NCBI GenBank assembly: GCA_959019775.1
Contig: CAUEPS010000004.1
Span: 56,642-120,641, forward strand
DNA length: 64,000 nucleotides
From: an uncultured Collinsella sp.
GTDB taxonomy: Bacteria > Actinomycetota > Coriobacteriia > Coriobacteriales > Coriobacteriaceae
Direction of reading: 5' to 3'
Part shown: positions 25,627 to 34,172 of the stretch, piece by piece
How the letters are laid out: every line of letters begins with the position of its first letter
Position numbering within the stretch: position 1 is the stretch's first letter
The notes under the pieces: generated by a model
What the model was told of the DNA's origin: nothing
Seen by the model: the letters and a program-made list of their open reading frames with translations, nothing else
The model's database searches: none
Made by a program: the position numbers and the translations under genes

Positions 25627-26889
25627 TCAAGCGCTGTAGCCCATCGCCTGCAGGACAAACATGACGACCGTCAGCACCGTAATCACGGCGATAGTCGCCC
25701 ACGTGAGCACGTTCCACACGCGGCCGTTGCGGTTGGCACCCATAATGTGACGGTCGGCGGCGATAACCACCTGGAACACCAGAACCACGGGCAGTAGCAC
25801 GCCATTGATGACCTGCGAGGTCATCATAATCTGGAACAGATCGACACCGGGCATAAGCACCAGCACGGCAGAAATACCGATGATGGCAGTAATGGTGCCG
25901 CGATAGACCGGGGCCTCGTCCCAGCTGCGGTCGGCACCGCGCTCCCAGCCAAATGCCTCGCAGATAGCGCTCGACGTAACGCCCGGCAGCACGCAGGCAG
26001 CCAAGAAGCTCGCTGCGACCAGGCCCGAGGCAAACAACACCGTGGACCACTGGCCCGCAATGGGCTCCAGCGCGCGGGCGGCATCGGCGGCATCGCTAAT
26101 CTGAATACCCGCCGGGAACAGCACCGTACCGGTCGTGATGATAATAAAGCCCGCAATGATATCAGCAGCGATCGAGCCGCTCACGGTATCAATACGCTGC
26201 AGCACGATGTCGTCCTCGCCCGCGTTCTTATCGACCACGTTGTTCTGCGCCAAGAAAATCATCCACGGCGCGATGGTGGTACCGATCGTTGCGACCACGA
26301 GCGACACGTAGCTGGGGTCATTTTGAATGTTAGGCACGACCAGGTCGACCGCGACCTCACCCCAGTTGGGGCCAGCCATAAACGCGGCGACGATATAGGT
26401 CACGAACACGCAGCTCACCAGCAGCAGAATCTTCTCGATGCGCTGGAAACTACCCGACATGGTAAGCATCCATACCAGCAGCGCCACCAACGGCACCGAG
26501 ATGCTCGCCGGCACGCCAAAGAGAGCAAGACCGCTGGCGATGCCCGCAAACTCCGAAATGGTCACAGCCGTGTTGGCGATCAACAGCGCCGCCATAGCAA
26601 GTACACTCTTGCGCACGCCAAAGCGCTCGCGAATGAGCGATGCCAGGCCCTTACCCGTGACGCAGCCGCAGCGCGCCGCGGTCTCCTGCGTCACGATGAG
26701 CAGCACAGTCATGACGGGAAGCATCCAGAGCATCTTGTAGCCATAGCTGGCACCCGCACTGGAATACGTTGCAATGCCGCCGGCGTCATTGCCCGAAAGC
26801 GCCGCCAGCAGACCGGGGCCCATAGCGCCAAAGATGGCCGCGATGGTCAGCTTTTGCTTGGTGCCCGACTTTTGCTTGGTATTTTGCAC
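25627..26889 (-). CDS. NRAMP-family divalent metal transporter, probable magnesium-type (NRMT-like)
   Basis: A 420-residue, 11-segment membrane protein. In TM1 the canonical DPGN is DAGG (D35-G38), and in TM6 the canonical MPH is replaced by APW (TTIAPWMIFLAQ). Loss of the transition-metal-binding methionine and TM1 asparagine is the hallmark of NRAMP-related magnesium transporters, one of which was characterised from Eggerthella lenta, also a coriobacterium. The adjacent upstream gene encodes an MgtE-like protein, supporting magnesium. The start is GTG 26889, nine bases after that gene's stop; no better ATG fits TM1. The ion choice is inferred. Confidence 0.82.
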   Translation of the reverse strand: MQNTKQKSGTKQKLTIAAIFGAMGPGLLAALSGNDAGGIATYSSAGASYGYKMLWMLPVMTVLLIVTQETAARCGCVTGKGLASLIRERFGVRKSVLAMAALLIANTAVTISEFAGIASGLALFGVPASISVPLVALLVWMLTMSGSFQRIEKILLLVSCVFVTYIVAAFMAGPNWGEVAVDLVVPNIQNDPSYVSLVVATIGTTIAPWMIFLAQNNVVDKNAGEDDIVLQRIDTVSGSIAADIIAGFIIITTGTVLFPAGIQISDAADAARALEPIAGQWSTVLFASGLVAASFLAACVLPGVTSSAICEAFGWERGADRSWDEAPVYRGTITAIIGISAVLVLMPGVDLFQIMMTSQVINGVLLPVVLVFQVVIAADRHIMGANRNGRVWNVLTWATIAVITVLTVVMFVLQAMGYSA

Positions 26890-26897
26890 GCGACCAC

Positions 26898-28742
26898 CTA
26901 ACCCATGACTGACATGGCGAGCAGCACCGCGGCGATGCAATACGCCACACACGAGATCATGACGGCAATGACGTTCATGGCGGTGCCCGACGTGTTGAGG
27001 TCATGCTCGTCACGCCAGAACAGCACCATCAGGTAAATCACGGCACTCATGTTGCCAACCAGGCAAATGATGGCAGCGATATTAAAACACCCGGTAAAGA
27101 GTTGCTCCTCAAACATGGGCGCATCGGGGAACGCGGCGGTGCGCACCAGCTGGGCGCACAGGTAGGTCACGAGTGACAGAATCAGGCCCATGCCCGTGCT
27201 CTGGAAGAAGAACCCCAGATACGGCTTGGGCTCGTCGTCGTGACCGTCATACTCCAGGAAGTAGTTCTTGACGAACGACACCATGCGCGAGGCCGCCAGC
27301 AGCACGAGCGGCATGGCGCACATGGGGAACACCACCAGATGCGCGGAGCCGAGCGCCGTTCCCAGCACGGTCGCCATGATGCACGATGCGATGCCCCATA
27401 CAACAACCCAGTACTGGCGATGCACGAACCAGCTGAGCACGTTCGTCGAGTCGTCCGACGCGCTGTCGCCCGAGCCGACACCGGCGATCTGCAGGTCCTC
27501 CTGATGCTCCTCGGCAATAACGTCCATGGCGTCGTCGAAGGTTACGATACCCAGGATATGACGGTTCTCGTCGCAGACAGGGATGGCAACCAGGTCGTAC
27601 TTGGTCATCTCGTCCGTTACGTCTTCCTGGTCCTCGTCGGGCGACACATAGACCAGGTCGCGATAGGCCAGCTGACCCAGCGTGGCGTCGCGGTCGGCTA
27701 CGATCAGCGTGCGCAGCGAAAGCACGCCGGTCAGCATGCCGCTCGGATCCTCGGTATAGACGTAGTAGACGCTCTCGAAGTCCTCGTCGAGCTCGCGAAT
27801 CGCCTCGATGGCGTCACCGACCGTTGCCGTGGCGGGCAGGGAGACAAACTCCGAGGTCATGATGCGGCCGGCGGTGTTGTCCTCATACCCCAGCAGGTTA
27901 CGAATCGCCTTCTCCTCCTTGACGCCCATCAGGCGCAGGAGCTTCTCGGCCTTCTCGTAATCGAGCTCGTCGATCAGGTCGGCTGCATCGTCCGGGTCCA
28001 TCATGGCCAGCATCGACGATGCGTCCGTATCGGACAGACCCTCGAGCATCTCGGTCATAAGCTCGTCGTCATCGAACTCCGAGATGGCCTCGGCGGCCTG
28101 GGCAGTATCGAGCTGCGCAAACACCTGCGCACGCAGGCGCGGGTCGAGCTGCTCGATAATGTCGGCGATGTCGGCAGGGTGCAGCTCGCCGAGCGTCTTG
28201 TGCGACACCGAGAGTTGAATGTTCTTGGTCGAGCGGTCGAGCAGGTCCATGTAGGACCAAGCGATGATGTCCTCACTGAGCGGCTTGCCTAGGTGCTTCA
28301 TAAAGCCTTCGACGATATGCTCGAGCGCGGGGCTGATGGCGCGTAGCAGACCGCGAGCACCGACCTCGGCGCCCAGCAGGCGCAGCTGGTTTTCGCCCGA
28401 CATGGAAAACTTGATGTCGTTGACGCGCACGACCTTCATGCCCTGCGTGTCGACAATCTGCTTGTTGAGCACGTCGCGGGCAAGCAAGAGTTCGGTCGGC
28501 TGCAGGTACGAAAAACGGATTTCGGTGGCCGACGTCTTAAGGTGTACACCCGTCTCGTCGATACGGTCGACCCATTTGCGCCAGCTGATCATAAATGGCG
28601 TCTTGCCGGGTCCGCGGAACGCGAGCGACGTCACGTGCGGAAAAACTTCGCCGGTAGCAATACCAAAATCGTTGACCACGCCGAGCTTTTCGCCATCGAC
28701 GTCCAAGACCGGCAATTTGAGCATCTCACTCAGATAATTCAA
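26898..28742 (-). CDS. MgtE-like protein: PRC-barrel, MgtE N-domain, CBS pair and atypical membrane domain
   Basis: A 614-residue protein. PRC-barrel-like segments lie at about 1-175, the MgtE superhelical N-domain (LHPADIADIIEQLDP) at about 185-285, and two CBS domains to about 420; these parts sense magnesium in true MgtE channels. The last 170 residues hold four or five hydrophobic helices but lack the conserved MgtE pore patterns such as a GNAGSQ segment. It is cotranscribed with the NRAMP-type gene (nine-base gap), so it may gate that transporter rather than be a channel. TTG 28742 with GGGGAG upstream is the best start; an out-of-frame 10-codon ORF overlaps it. Confidence 0.8.
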   Translation of the reverse strand: MNYLSEMLKLPVLDVDGEKLGVVNDFGIATGEVFPHVTSLAFRGPGKTPFMISWRKWVDRIDETGVHLKTSATEIRFSYLQPTELLLARDVLNKQIVDTQGMKVVRVNDIKFSMSGENQLRLLGAEVGARGLLRAISPALEHIVEGFMKHLGKPLSEDIIAWSYMDLLDRSTKNIQLSVSHKTLGELHPADIADIIEQLDPRLRAQVFAQLDTAQAAEAISEFDDDELMTEMLEGLSDTDASSMLAMMDPDDAADLIDELDYEKAEKLLRLMGVKEEKAIRNLLGYEDNTAGRIMTSEFVSLPATATVGDAIEAIRELDEDFESVYYVYTEDPSGMLTGVLSLRTLIVADRDATLGQLAYRDLVYVSPDEDQEDVTDEMTKYDLVAIPVCDENRHILGIVTFDDAMDVIAEEHQEDLQIAGVGSGDSASDDSTNVLSWFVHRQYWVVVWGIASCIMATVLGTALGSAHLVVFPMCAMPLVLLAASRMVSFVKNYFLEYDGHDDEPKPYLGFFFQSTGMGLILSLVTYLCAQLVRTAAFPDAPMFEEQLFTGCFNIAAIICLVGNMSAVIYLMVLFWRDEHDLNTSGTAMNVIAVMISCVAYCIAAVLLAMSVMG

Positions 28743-28758
28743 TGGTGCTCCCCATCAT
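28726..28758 (-). CDS. Possible 10-residue leader peptide overlapping the MgtE-like start
   Basis: ATGATG at 28758 follows GGAGG by four bases, the best ribosome site in the leader, and opens MMGSTIELSE before a stop that lies inside the MgtE-like gene, in another frame. Translation of it would compete with or couple to the TTG start at 28742. It may be a chance ORF. Confidence 0.35.
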   Translation of the reverse strand: MMGSTIELSE

Positions 28759-29030
28759 AATTCCTCCGGATGCGGCCGCGCGTGCGGCGTCCGGGGGCTT
28801 CTGGATATGTATACGCATGCGCGGGCGGCACGCCACTCGACGCTCACACCCCGTGCATGCGCAAAAAGCACCTGCATGGGGTCATCGACTGTATGGTCGA
28901 GGTTTGGATTTCACCTGTAACCTTTCTCTTGACCCTCATTAACCGCAGTAACTATAGCATCAGCATCGCCCTGCGGCATCGAATTTATGCGCTGCACATT
29001 GCAGGCATACCAAACGCTGACGCATCCGTG
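28759..29030 (-). other. Leader/intergenic region of the MgtE-like operon with hairpins
   Basis: This gene-free stretch upstream of the magnesium genes contains ACCCCGTGCATGCGC (28848-28862) pairing imperfectly with GCACCTGCATGGGGT (28868-28882), followed by a TCGAC/GTCGA stem (28885-28900). I could not match it to the M-box or another known riboswitch. The distal end (about 29038-29060) holds a short copy of the GGGGACGTTCTTAAA repeat. Confidence 0.35.
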
Positions 29031-29070
29031 ACATAGCCATTGGGGACGTTCTTAAACGACTACCCAATGA

Positions 29071-30477
29071 CTACTCTGTGGTGTCGTCGTCCTCGGCAAG
29101 TTGGGGGAACACGGCGTCCTTGGGCATGGCGACCTTCGTCAGCGAGGTGAGCTTTTTGCTCAGCGACGTGTCCGTCTTGACCAGGTCGCTGAGCGTCACG
29201 ATCTTGTAGCCGTCGGCAATGAGGCCGTCGATAATCTGCGGCAGCGCCTCGAGCGTCTGCTCGGCGCATTCGTCTCTGTCGGTGAGCAGCACGATATTGC
29301 CCGGCGTCACCGAATCGAGCACCGTCGAGACCTGCTCGTCGGCACCGTTGAGCAGCCAGTCGCCCGAGTCAATATTCCACGAGACCACGGCGGAGACCAG
29401 ATCCATCGCATCAATCCAGTTTTGCTCGTCAAAGGCAGCGTAGGGAGCACGCAGCAGCATCGTCTTCACGCCAGTCGCCGACTTAATCGCATCGGTGCCT
29501 TTCGTGATCTGTTCGCGTACCGCCTCACGGTCCTGACCCTTGAGAGAATCGTCGCTGTAGCTGTTGGATCCGATCTCGCACCCGGCATCGACAATCGCCT
29601 TGGCCGTGGCAGGCGAGGCCTCGGCCGCATCGCCCGAAAGGAAGAACGTCGCGGTGACGCCCTTTTCCTTGAGCACCTGCAAGATCTGTTTGGTGGCGCC
29701 GCTCGGACCCTCGTCAAACGTCAGCGCCACGTACTTTTTGTTGCCCTTGGGCGCCACGCTGGCGCACGCAACGACGCAATCGGTGGCGGGCACAACCTCG
29801 CCGCGGTCTTGCGTCTTGCCCGACTGCTCACCAACCCACACCTCGGATCGGCCCTGGACACCCCATGTCTGCACATACTCGATAGCGCCCGTGCCCTCGA
29901 CCTTGAGCTTGGGCTCGATAACCGTAGCCTGAATCTCGTGCTTCTCGTAAGTGTTACGGCCATCCTTGACCGTCACCTTCTCGCCGCCCTCGAGTTCGCG
30001 GCTATCCCATTTGCCCTGCTTCACGCGCTTGCCGTCGACCTTCACCGACAGCTTTTCGCCTCCATGGCGCTTGAGCACGCTGTCATCGACGGCCAGCAGG
30101 TCGCCTGCGTCGTAGGTGTCAGTCAACTCCTGGTCGTCAATGAGATTCTGCAGCGTAGAGCCCACGCGCACCGCGGTCTTCTGGCCGTTGAGCTCCACGT
30201 CCACACTGCGGTTGACGTAGCCCACGACGGCAGCGATAAACAGCACGAGCGCGCAACCCACGGCGATGAGCGCGTAGGGCAGGCGAGACGAACGACGGGG
30301 CGTACGGCTGTTGCCGATGCGCGCACTGCGATCGCTAAACCCACGGCTATGGTTGAGGTACATCGCGCCGGGCTTACGGTGACGCTTGCGCTGACCGCTG
30401 GGCAGCTGCCCCAGATCGCGGCGCGCCGTCGGACGCGCACCCGAACGCCCGTTTAAGTTGGATCCGTTTTGGCGCAT
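29071..30477 (-). CDS. NodB-fold (polysaccharide deacetylase-like) protein with lost metal ligands
   Basis: A 468-residue protein: a basic cytoplasmic tail, one transmembrane anchor at about 66-88, an extracellular linker with a G5-like/ubiquitin-like region at about 95-200, then a NodB fold (250-440). Motif 1 is TFDEGP (253-258) instead of TFDDGP, the HxxxH motif is SNSYSDD (304-310), and the usual LLHD is LLTD (397-400). So all histidines that bind the metal are gone, and deacetylase activity is unlikely. RAPYA (343) and SGDW (371) remain. It may be a carbohydrate-binding pseudoenzyme at the cell surface. GGGAGGG precedes the start. Confidence 0.85.
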   Translation of the reverse strand: MRQNGSNLNGRSGARPTARRDLGQLPSGQRKRHRKPGAMYLNHSRGFSDRSARIGNSRTPRRSSRLPYALIAVGCALVLFIAAVVGYVNRSVDVELNGQKTAVRVGSTLQNLIDDQELTDTYDAGDLLAVDDSVLKRHGGEKLSVKVDGKRVKQGKWDSRELEGGEKVTVKDGRNTYEKHEIQATVIEPKLKVEGTGAIEYVQTWGVQGRSEVWVGEQSGKTQDRGEVVPATDCVVACASVAPKGNKKYVALTFDEGPSGATKQILQVLKEKGVTATFFLSGDAAEASPATAKAIVDAGCEIGSNSYSDDSLKGQDREAVREQITKGTDAIKSATGVKTMLLRAPYAAFDEQNWIDAMDLVSAVVSWNIDSGDWLLNGADEQVSTVLDSVTPGNIVLLTDRDECAEQTLEALPQIIDGLIADGYKIVTLSDLVKTDTSLSKKLTSLTKVAMPKDAVFPQLAEDDDTTE

Positions 30478-30498
30478 GTGCCCTCCCCCATAAACACA

Positions 30499-30528
30499 GC
30501 AAGCCGGAGCAACAGGTCTCCGGCTTGC
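30499..30528 (-). terminator. Hairpin after the PRC-barrel gene
   Basis: GCAAGCCGGAG (30499-30509) and CTCCGGCTTGC (30518-30528) form a perfect 11-bp stem between the PRC-barrel gene stop (30550) and the NodB-fold gene start (30477). The minus-strand tail TGTGTTTATG is only weakly U-rich, so partial read-through is likely. Confidence 0.7.
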
Positions 30529-30549
30529 CTCCCATCATTTGGTACGTCG

Positions 30550-31305
30550 CTATTTTGTAGCTTTTGACGAGCCTCCGCTCGCCTTTTGGTATTCGTCCTT
30601 AAAGGCCTTGAACATGCCGCGCGTCTTGCCGAGCTGCTTGCCCAGTGCGCGACTGCCCTTGTCCACGGCAACCGATCCCTTGTCGTCGAGTACCTTGGCA
30701 CCCTTTTTGACCTTGTCACCCACCACGACGCTGGCCTCGGCGGCCTTGGCGGCCGCACCGCCCGAATACCCGAGCGACTTGACCTCGTCCGAGACGACCA
30801 TCGCACCGTTCTCGTAGCCGCGCAGCATCGTCGGCGGCACCTGCGTGTCACCGACCAAAACACTCGAAGCAGCACCGGCGGTCACATAGAATGCCTGCAC
30901 GATGCCCGAACGCGGCTTGAACTCCACATCCGAGCAATAGCCCACGACGTCGCCCGATTCCGTGCGCACGTCCATACCGACCCAGATGATGCAATCGTCC
31001 AGGTTGATGTCGAGGCGCTTAGCGGCGGCGGCATCGTACGTGTCCTTGACGTCATCGACCGCAATGGCGCCCTCGTAGACACCAATGGCGTCGAGCGCTA
31101 CGAATCGATCGGGGCGCTCGATCATGCCCGCGATATCGGACTGGCGGACCATAAAGCCGACCACGCGCGTACCGCCCGGGGTAAAGACCGGAAAGTGAAT
31201 CTTTCCGAGCTTTTTAGGGCTGCGCGGTGTGCCGTCCTTTTTGGTACGCTTGTCCTCAGTAGGCTTGCGATAGATCTTGGCGCCGACAAAATCCCCGGCG
31301 CGCAT
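30550..31305 (-). CDS. PRC-barrel domain protein
   Basis: A 251-residue soluble protein with two PRC-barrel-like segments, the first around GKIHFPVFTPGGTRVVGFMV (35-54), the second around ESGDVVGYCSDVEFKPRSGI (about 115-135). The C-terminal 60 residues are lysine- and alanine-rich. PRC barrels bind RNA or partner proteins, but this one's role is unknown. Its ATG shares one base with the stop of the upstream YtxH-type gene (TAATG), so the two are translationally coupled and may work at the same place, perhaps the cell envelope. Confidence 0.8.
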   Translation of the reverse strand: MRAGDFVGAKIYRKPTEDKRTKKDGTPRSPKKLGKIHFPVFTPGGTRVVGFMVRQSDIAGMIERPDRFVALDAIGVYEGAIAVDDVKDTYDAAAAKRLDINLDDCIIWVGMDVRTESGDVVGYCSDVEFKPRSGIVQAFYVTAGAASSVLVGDTQVPPTMLRGYENGAMVVSDEVKSLGYSGGAAAKAAEASVVVGDKVKKGAKVLDDKGSVAVDKGSRALGKQLGKTRGMFKAFKDEYQKASGGSSKATK

Positions 31306-31694
31306 TATGCCTCGGTCGAGGGCTCCGCAGCCTCGGTATCAGCCTCGACGGCGTTCTCGACCACGACGTCGGCGGCAGGCGTCACGTTGCCGCCCGAAAT
31401 GGCGTCGTTGAGCTGCTCGCGCAGCTGGTCCATGCGCTCGCGGGCCAGGTCGACCTTGGCGCGCAGGTCGTCGGTCTTGGCGTCGACCATCGGGCCAAAG
31501 TCATTCACCGCAGCACGAGCCTCCTCGGCGCTGTGCTCGTAGGTGTCGCGCATATTGTCCCAGGCGTCGTTGGCGATATCGGCAGCCATGGCGCGGGTCT
31601 CGGCGCCCGAGCGCGGGGCCAGAGCAACGCCGACAATAGCGCCGGCAGCGGCACCAAAAAGTGCGCCGGAGACAAAGCTGAAAGTCTTACCCAT
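31305..31694 (-). CDS. YtxH-domain protein
   Basis: A 129-residue small protein with one N-terminal glycine/alanine-rich hydrophobic helix (FSFVSGALFGAAAGAIVGVA) followed by LAPRSGAETR, the usual YtxH signature, and a charged, coiled-coil-prone body (about 35-105). Such proteins sit in the membrane or envelope, and some are stress-linked; the function is not defined. The TAATG overlap with the next gene indicates coupling. ATG 31694 is chosen over 31700 because AGGAGAGGA lies at better spacing. Confidence 0.78.
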   Translation of the reverse strand: MGKTFSFVSGALFGAAAGAIVGVALAPRSGAETRAMAADIANDAWDNMRDTYEHSAEEARAAVNDFGPMVDAKTDDLRAKVDLARERMDQLREQLNDAISGGNVTPAADVVVENAVEADTEAAEPSTEA

Positions 31695-31830
31695 GATCAT
31701 TCCTCTCCTGCGGGCACGTCGGTGCCCACCGTTTGAATGCTGTCCATTATACCCGCAGCGCATCACTTGCCGCTCCGCTCATCTGCGTACGGCAAAGGCG
31801 CAGGTACGTGATGGTGATAAACGCGTAGGC

Positions 31831-32664
31831 CTACTCCTGGGGCATAGCCGGCATGGCCACCGTGGCACCCGGGTCCTCGCCGGCGCCGTCCACGAGCGGC
31901 AGGCCGCTCTCATGCGCAGGTCCTGCCGGAACCGTCGCAGCACCGCCAAAGACGGCAGCGGAGGCCTCGTGGTTCTCGGCAACCGCACCCTCGGTATCAA
32001 TCGCCACCTGGGGCTCGTCGTCAAAGTTGGGGACGCCCTGGGGCTCGGTGGGAACGGGCTCGGCTGTCGCATCGGCAACGGGCTCGGCGTCGACCGGCAC
32101 ATCGCCCTCGTCAGCGCCCTCGTCCTCGGCAGCATCTTCGCCGTTCGCAGCGGCGACGGCCTCGTGAGGATCCTTGCCCTCGGCCTCGGCGCGCATGCCC
32201 AGCACCAGGTTGCGCAGGCCCGCGACCGTGCCCTCCACGTCGGGGGCAGGCTGGTCGGCGTGCAGGTACGCCCAGTCCATCATAAAGGTGGCCGAAGACA
32301 GCGCACCGATGGCCAGCGCGTCGTCGGGACACGAAAGCTCAACCTCAAAAACGCGCTCGTCGTGCTCGCTTACGCGCGTGCGGCCGCACGAGATGCTACC
32401 GGCAAGACCGGTCTCGTTCATGAGCTCGACCGTCACGTGCTCCAGCAGGTGGCAGAGCTCGGTCTGACCCATGCAGTCCTGGAACTCGCGGCCAGAATCG
32501 CCCAGGCACAGGTGCTTGGCAATCGCCGGCACCAGGTAATACACGCGCGCCGTAGCCTCGATATCCTCCGAGGTCATGAGCGGCATGCCGGGGTTCACCA
32601 GCACGTGCGCGCAGATCTTGTCCTCGCTGACGGTGACCTTAAGGATGTTAAACAGGCCTGCCAT
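31831..32664 (-). CDS. Stand-alone protein resembling the N-terminal domain of cyanophycin synthetase
   Basis: A 277-residue protein. Residues about 55-135 follow the N-domain pattern of cyanophycin synthetase CphA: H72-LL-E75-H76 in CHLLEHVTVEL, then GRTR at 94-97 and a FEVEL strand. In CphA this domain holds the polymer, and in some enzymes the HxxEH site is a hydrolase that makes primers. The ATP-grasp and Mur-ligase domains of CphA are absent. The C-terminal half (about 150-277) is low-complexity and acidic. A metal-dependent peptidase-like role is possible but not shown. The gene lies 25 bases after the CorC-like gene on the same strand and is probably cotranscribed. Confidence 0.6.
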   Translation of the reverse strand: MAGLFNILKVTVSEDKICAHVLVNPGMPLMTSEDIEATARVYYLVPAIAKHLCLGDSGREFQDCMGQTELCHLLEHVTVELMNETGLAGSISCGRTRVSEHDERVFEVELSCPDDALAIGALSSATFMMDWAYLHADQPAPDVEGTVAGLRNLVLGMRAEAEGKDPHEAVAAANGEDAAEDEGADEGDVPVDAEPVADATAEPVPTEPQGVPNFDDEPQVAIDTEGAVAENHEASAAVFGGAATVPAGPAHESGLPLVDGAGEDPGATVAMPAMPQE

Positions 32665-32688
32665 AACTCTCCCCTACTCTTCCTTGTC

Positions 32689-34062
32689 CTACTCGTCGCC
32701 GTCGTGCGGATTCGCGGAACCCGCACCCGACGTCGTCGGCTCGTCTACCGAAGACTCGGAATCCTTCTTATCGGTTTCGGCCGGAGCGATCACGCGAATG
32801 AGCGAGATGCGCTGGCCACGCATCGACTGCACTTTAAACTTGTACCCCGCAACCTCAAACACCTCTCCGATGTCGGGCACCGAGTCGCAAAGCTCCAAAA
32901 TCCAGCCGGCGATGGTCTCATAATCATCGCTTTCCTCGAGCGGCCAACCAAGCTCAATCGCGTCATCGCACGAAAAACGCCCATCAACGAGCCACTCGCG
33001 GCGCGAAAGGCGCGTGAGATACTTGTTGTCGGGGTCGAACTCGTCCTCGATCTCGCCGACGATCTCCTCGACGATATCCTCGATGGTGATAATGCCGGCC
33101 GTGCCGCCGTACTCGTCCACGACCACCACGATCTGGTCGTGCGAGGTCTGCATCTCGGACAGTAGCGGCAGGATGTCCTTGGTGTCGGGCACAAAGGTGG
33201 CGTCGCGCAAAAAGCCGGCGATGGGCTGGTCACCCTTGCCGTCGAGCGCGGGTTGGATCAGGTCCTTGATGTGCGCAATGCCGGCGACGTTGTCGGGATC
33301 CTCGTGATAGACGGGGATGCGGCTGAAGCCGGTCTGGCGCATGGTGGACAGCACGTCGGCGACCGTCTCGTCGTCCTCGCACATGGTGGTGTCCACGCGC
33401 GGCACCATGACCTCGCGGGCAACGGTGTCGCCCAGGTCGAAGATCTCGTGGATCATGCGCTTTTCCTCGTCGAGCAGGTCGTCCTGCTCCGAGACCATGT
33501 ACTTGATCTCTTCTTCCGAGACGTTCTGACGGTCGTCGGCACTCTTGATGCGCAGGATGCGGGCCAGGCCATCGGAGCAAGCGCCGGTCAGCCACACGAG
33601 CGGACGAGCGATCTTTTGGAAAAACGACAACGGCCCCACGACCTGCTTGGACACGCCTTCGGCGTTGGCCAGGCCGATGCGCTTGGGCACAAGCTCGCCG
33701 ATCACGATGGACACGAAGGCGACCGCGACGGTGATGATGACCGGCGCCAGGCCGCGCGCGATGGCGGAGAGCGGCGCGATGCCAAAGCTCATGAGCCACG
33801 TGGCGAGCGGGTCGGACAGACTCGTCGAGGCGACGGCGGACGAGGCGAAGCCCACGAGCGTGATGGCGACCTGGATGGTGGCGAGCAGCTGGTCGGAGTC
33901 GGCAGCCAGCTTAATGGCACGCTCGGCGCGCTTGTCGCCTTCCTCGGCCTCGTGCTCCAACACGGCGCGCTTGGCCGTGGTGAGCGCCATCTCGGACATA
34001 GAGAAGTAGCCGTTGATGAGGGTCAAAACGAGGGTGGTGATAAGGGAGATGGTTATGTCCAT
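32689..34062 (-). CDS. CNNM/CorC-family (hemolysin-like) transporter protein with CBS domains
   Basis: A 457-residue protein: DUF21/CNNM membrane domain with four hydrophobic segments (about 1-190), a CBS pair (about 200-335: VPRVDTTMCEDDETVADVL and TAGIITIEDIVEEIVGEI), and a CorC_HlyC domain (about 345-430). The family is tied to magnesium or cobalt export and to heavy-metal resistance. Near the magnesium-type genes at 25.6-28.7 kb it fits an ion homeostasis role. No clear Shine-Dalgarno precedes ATG 34062. The tail of about 25 residues is acidic and disordered. Confidence 0.9.
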   Translation of the reverse strand: MDITISLITTLVLTLINGYFSMSEMALTTAKRAVLEHEAEEGDKRAERAIKLAADSDQLLATIQVAITLVGFASSAVASTSLSDPLATWLMSFGIAPLSAIARGLAPVIITVAVAFVSIVIGELVPKRIGLANAEGVSKQVVGPLSFFQKIARPLVWLTGACSDGLARILRIKSADDRQNVSEEEIKYMVSEQDDLLDEEKRMIHEIFDLGDTVAREVMVPRVDTTMCEDDETVADVLSTMRQTGFSRIPVYHEDPDNVAGIAHIKDLIQPALDGKGDQPIAGFLRDATFVPDTKDILPLLSEMQTSHDQIVVVVDEYGGTAGIITIEDIVEEIVGEIEDEFDPDNKYLTRLSRREWLVDGRFSCDDAIELGWPLEESDDYETIAGWILELCDSVPDIGEVFEVAGYKFKVQSMRGQRISLIRVIAPAETDKKDSESSVDEPTTSGAGSANPHDGDE

Positions 34063-34172
34063 CGGGAGTTTCTCGAACCTCCAAGATTCGGGACGTCAGG
34101 TTAAAACGTTGATGGCGGATACGGCAATTGCACCGGCGCCCAAACGAGAACGCGGGCGCGCAGGCATGGTCG

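Noticed and set aside
28759..29030. M-box magnesium riboswitch upstream of the MgtE-like gene
   Set aside because: The location fits, but I could not find the conserved M-box core segments. Only generic hairpins were seen.
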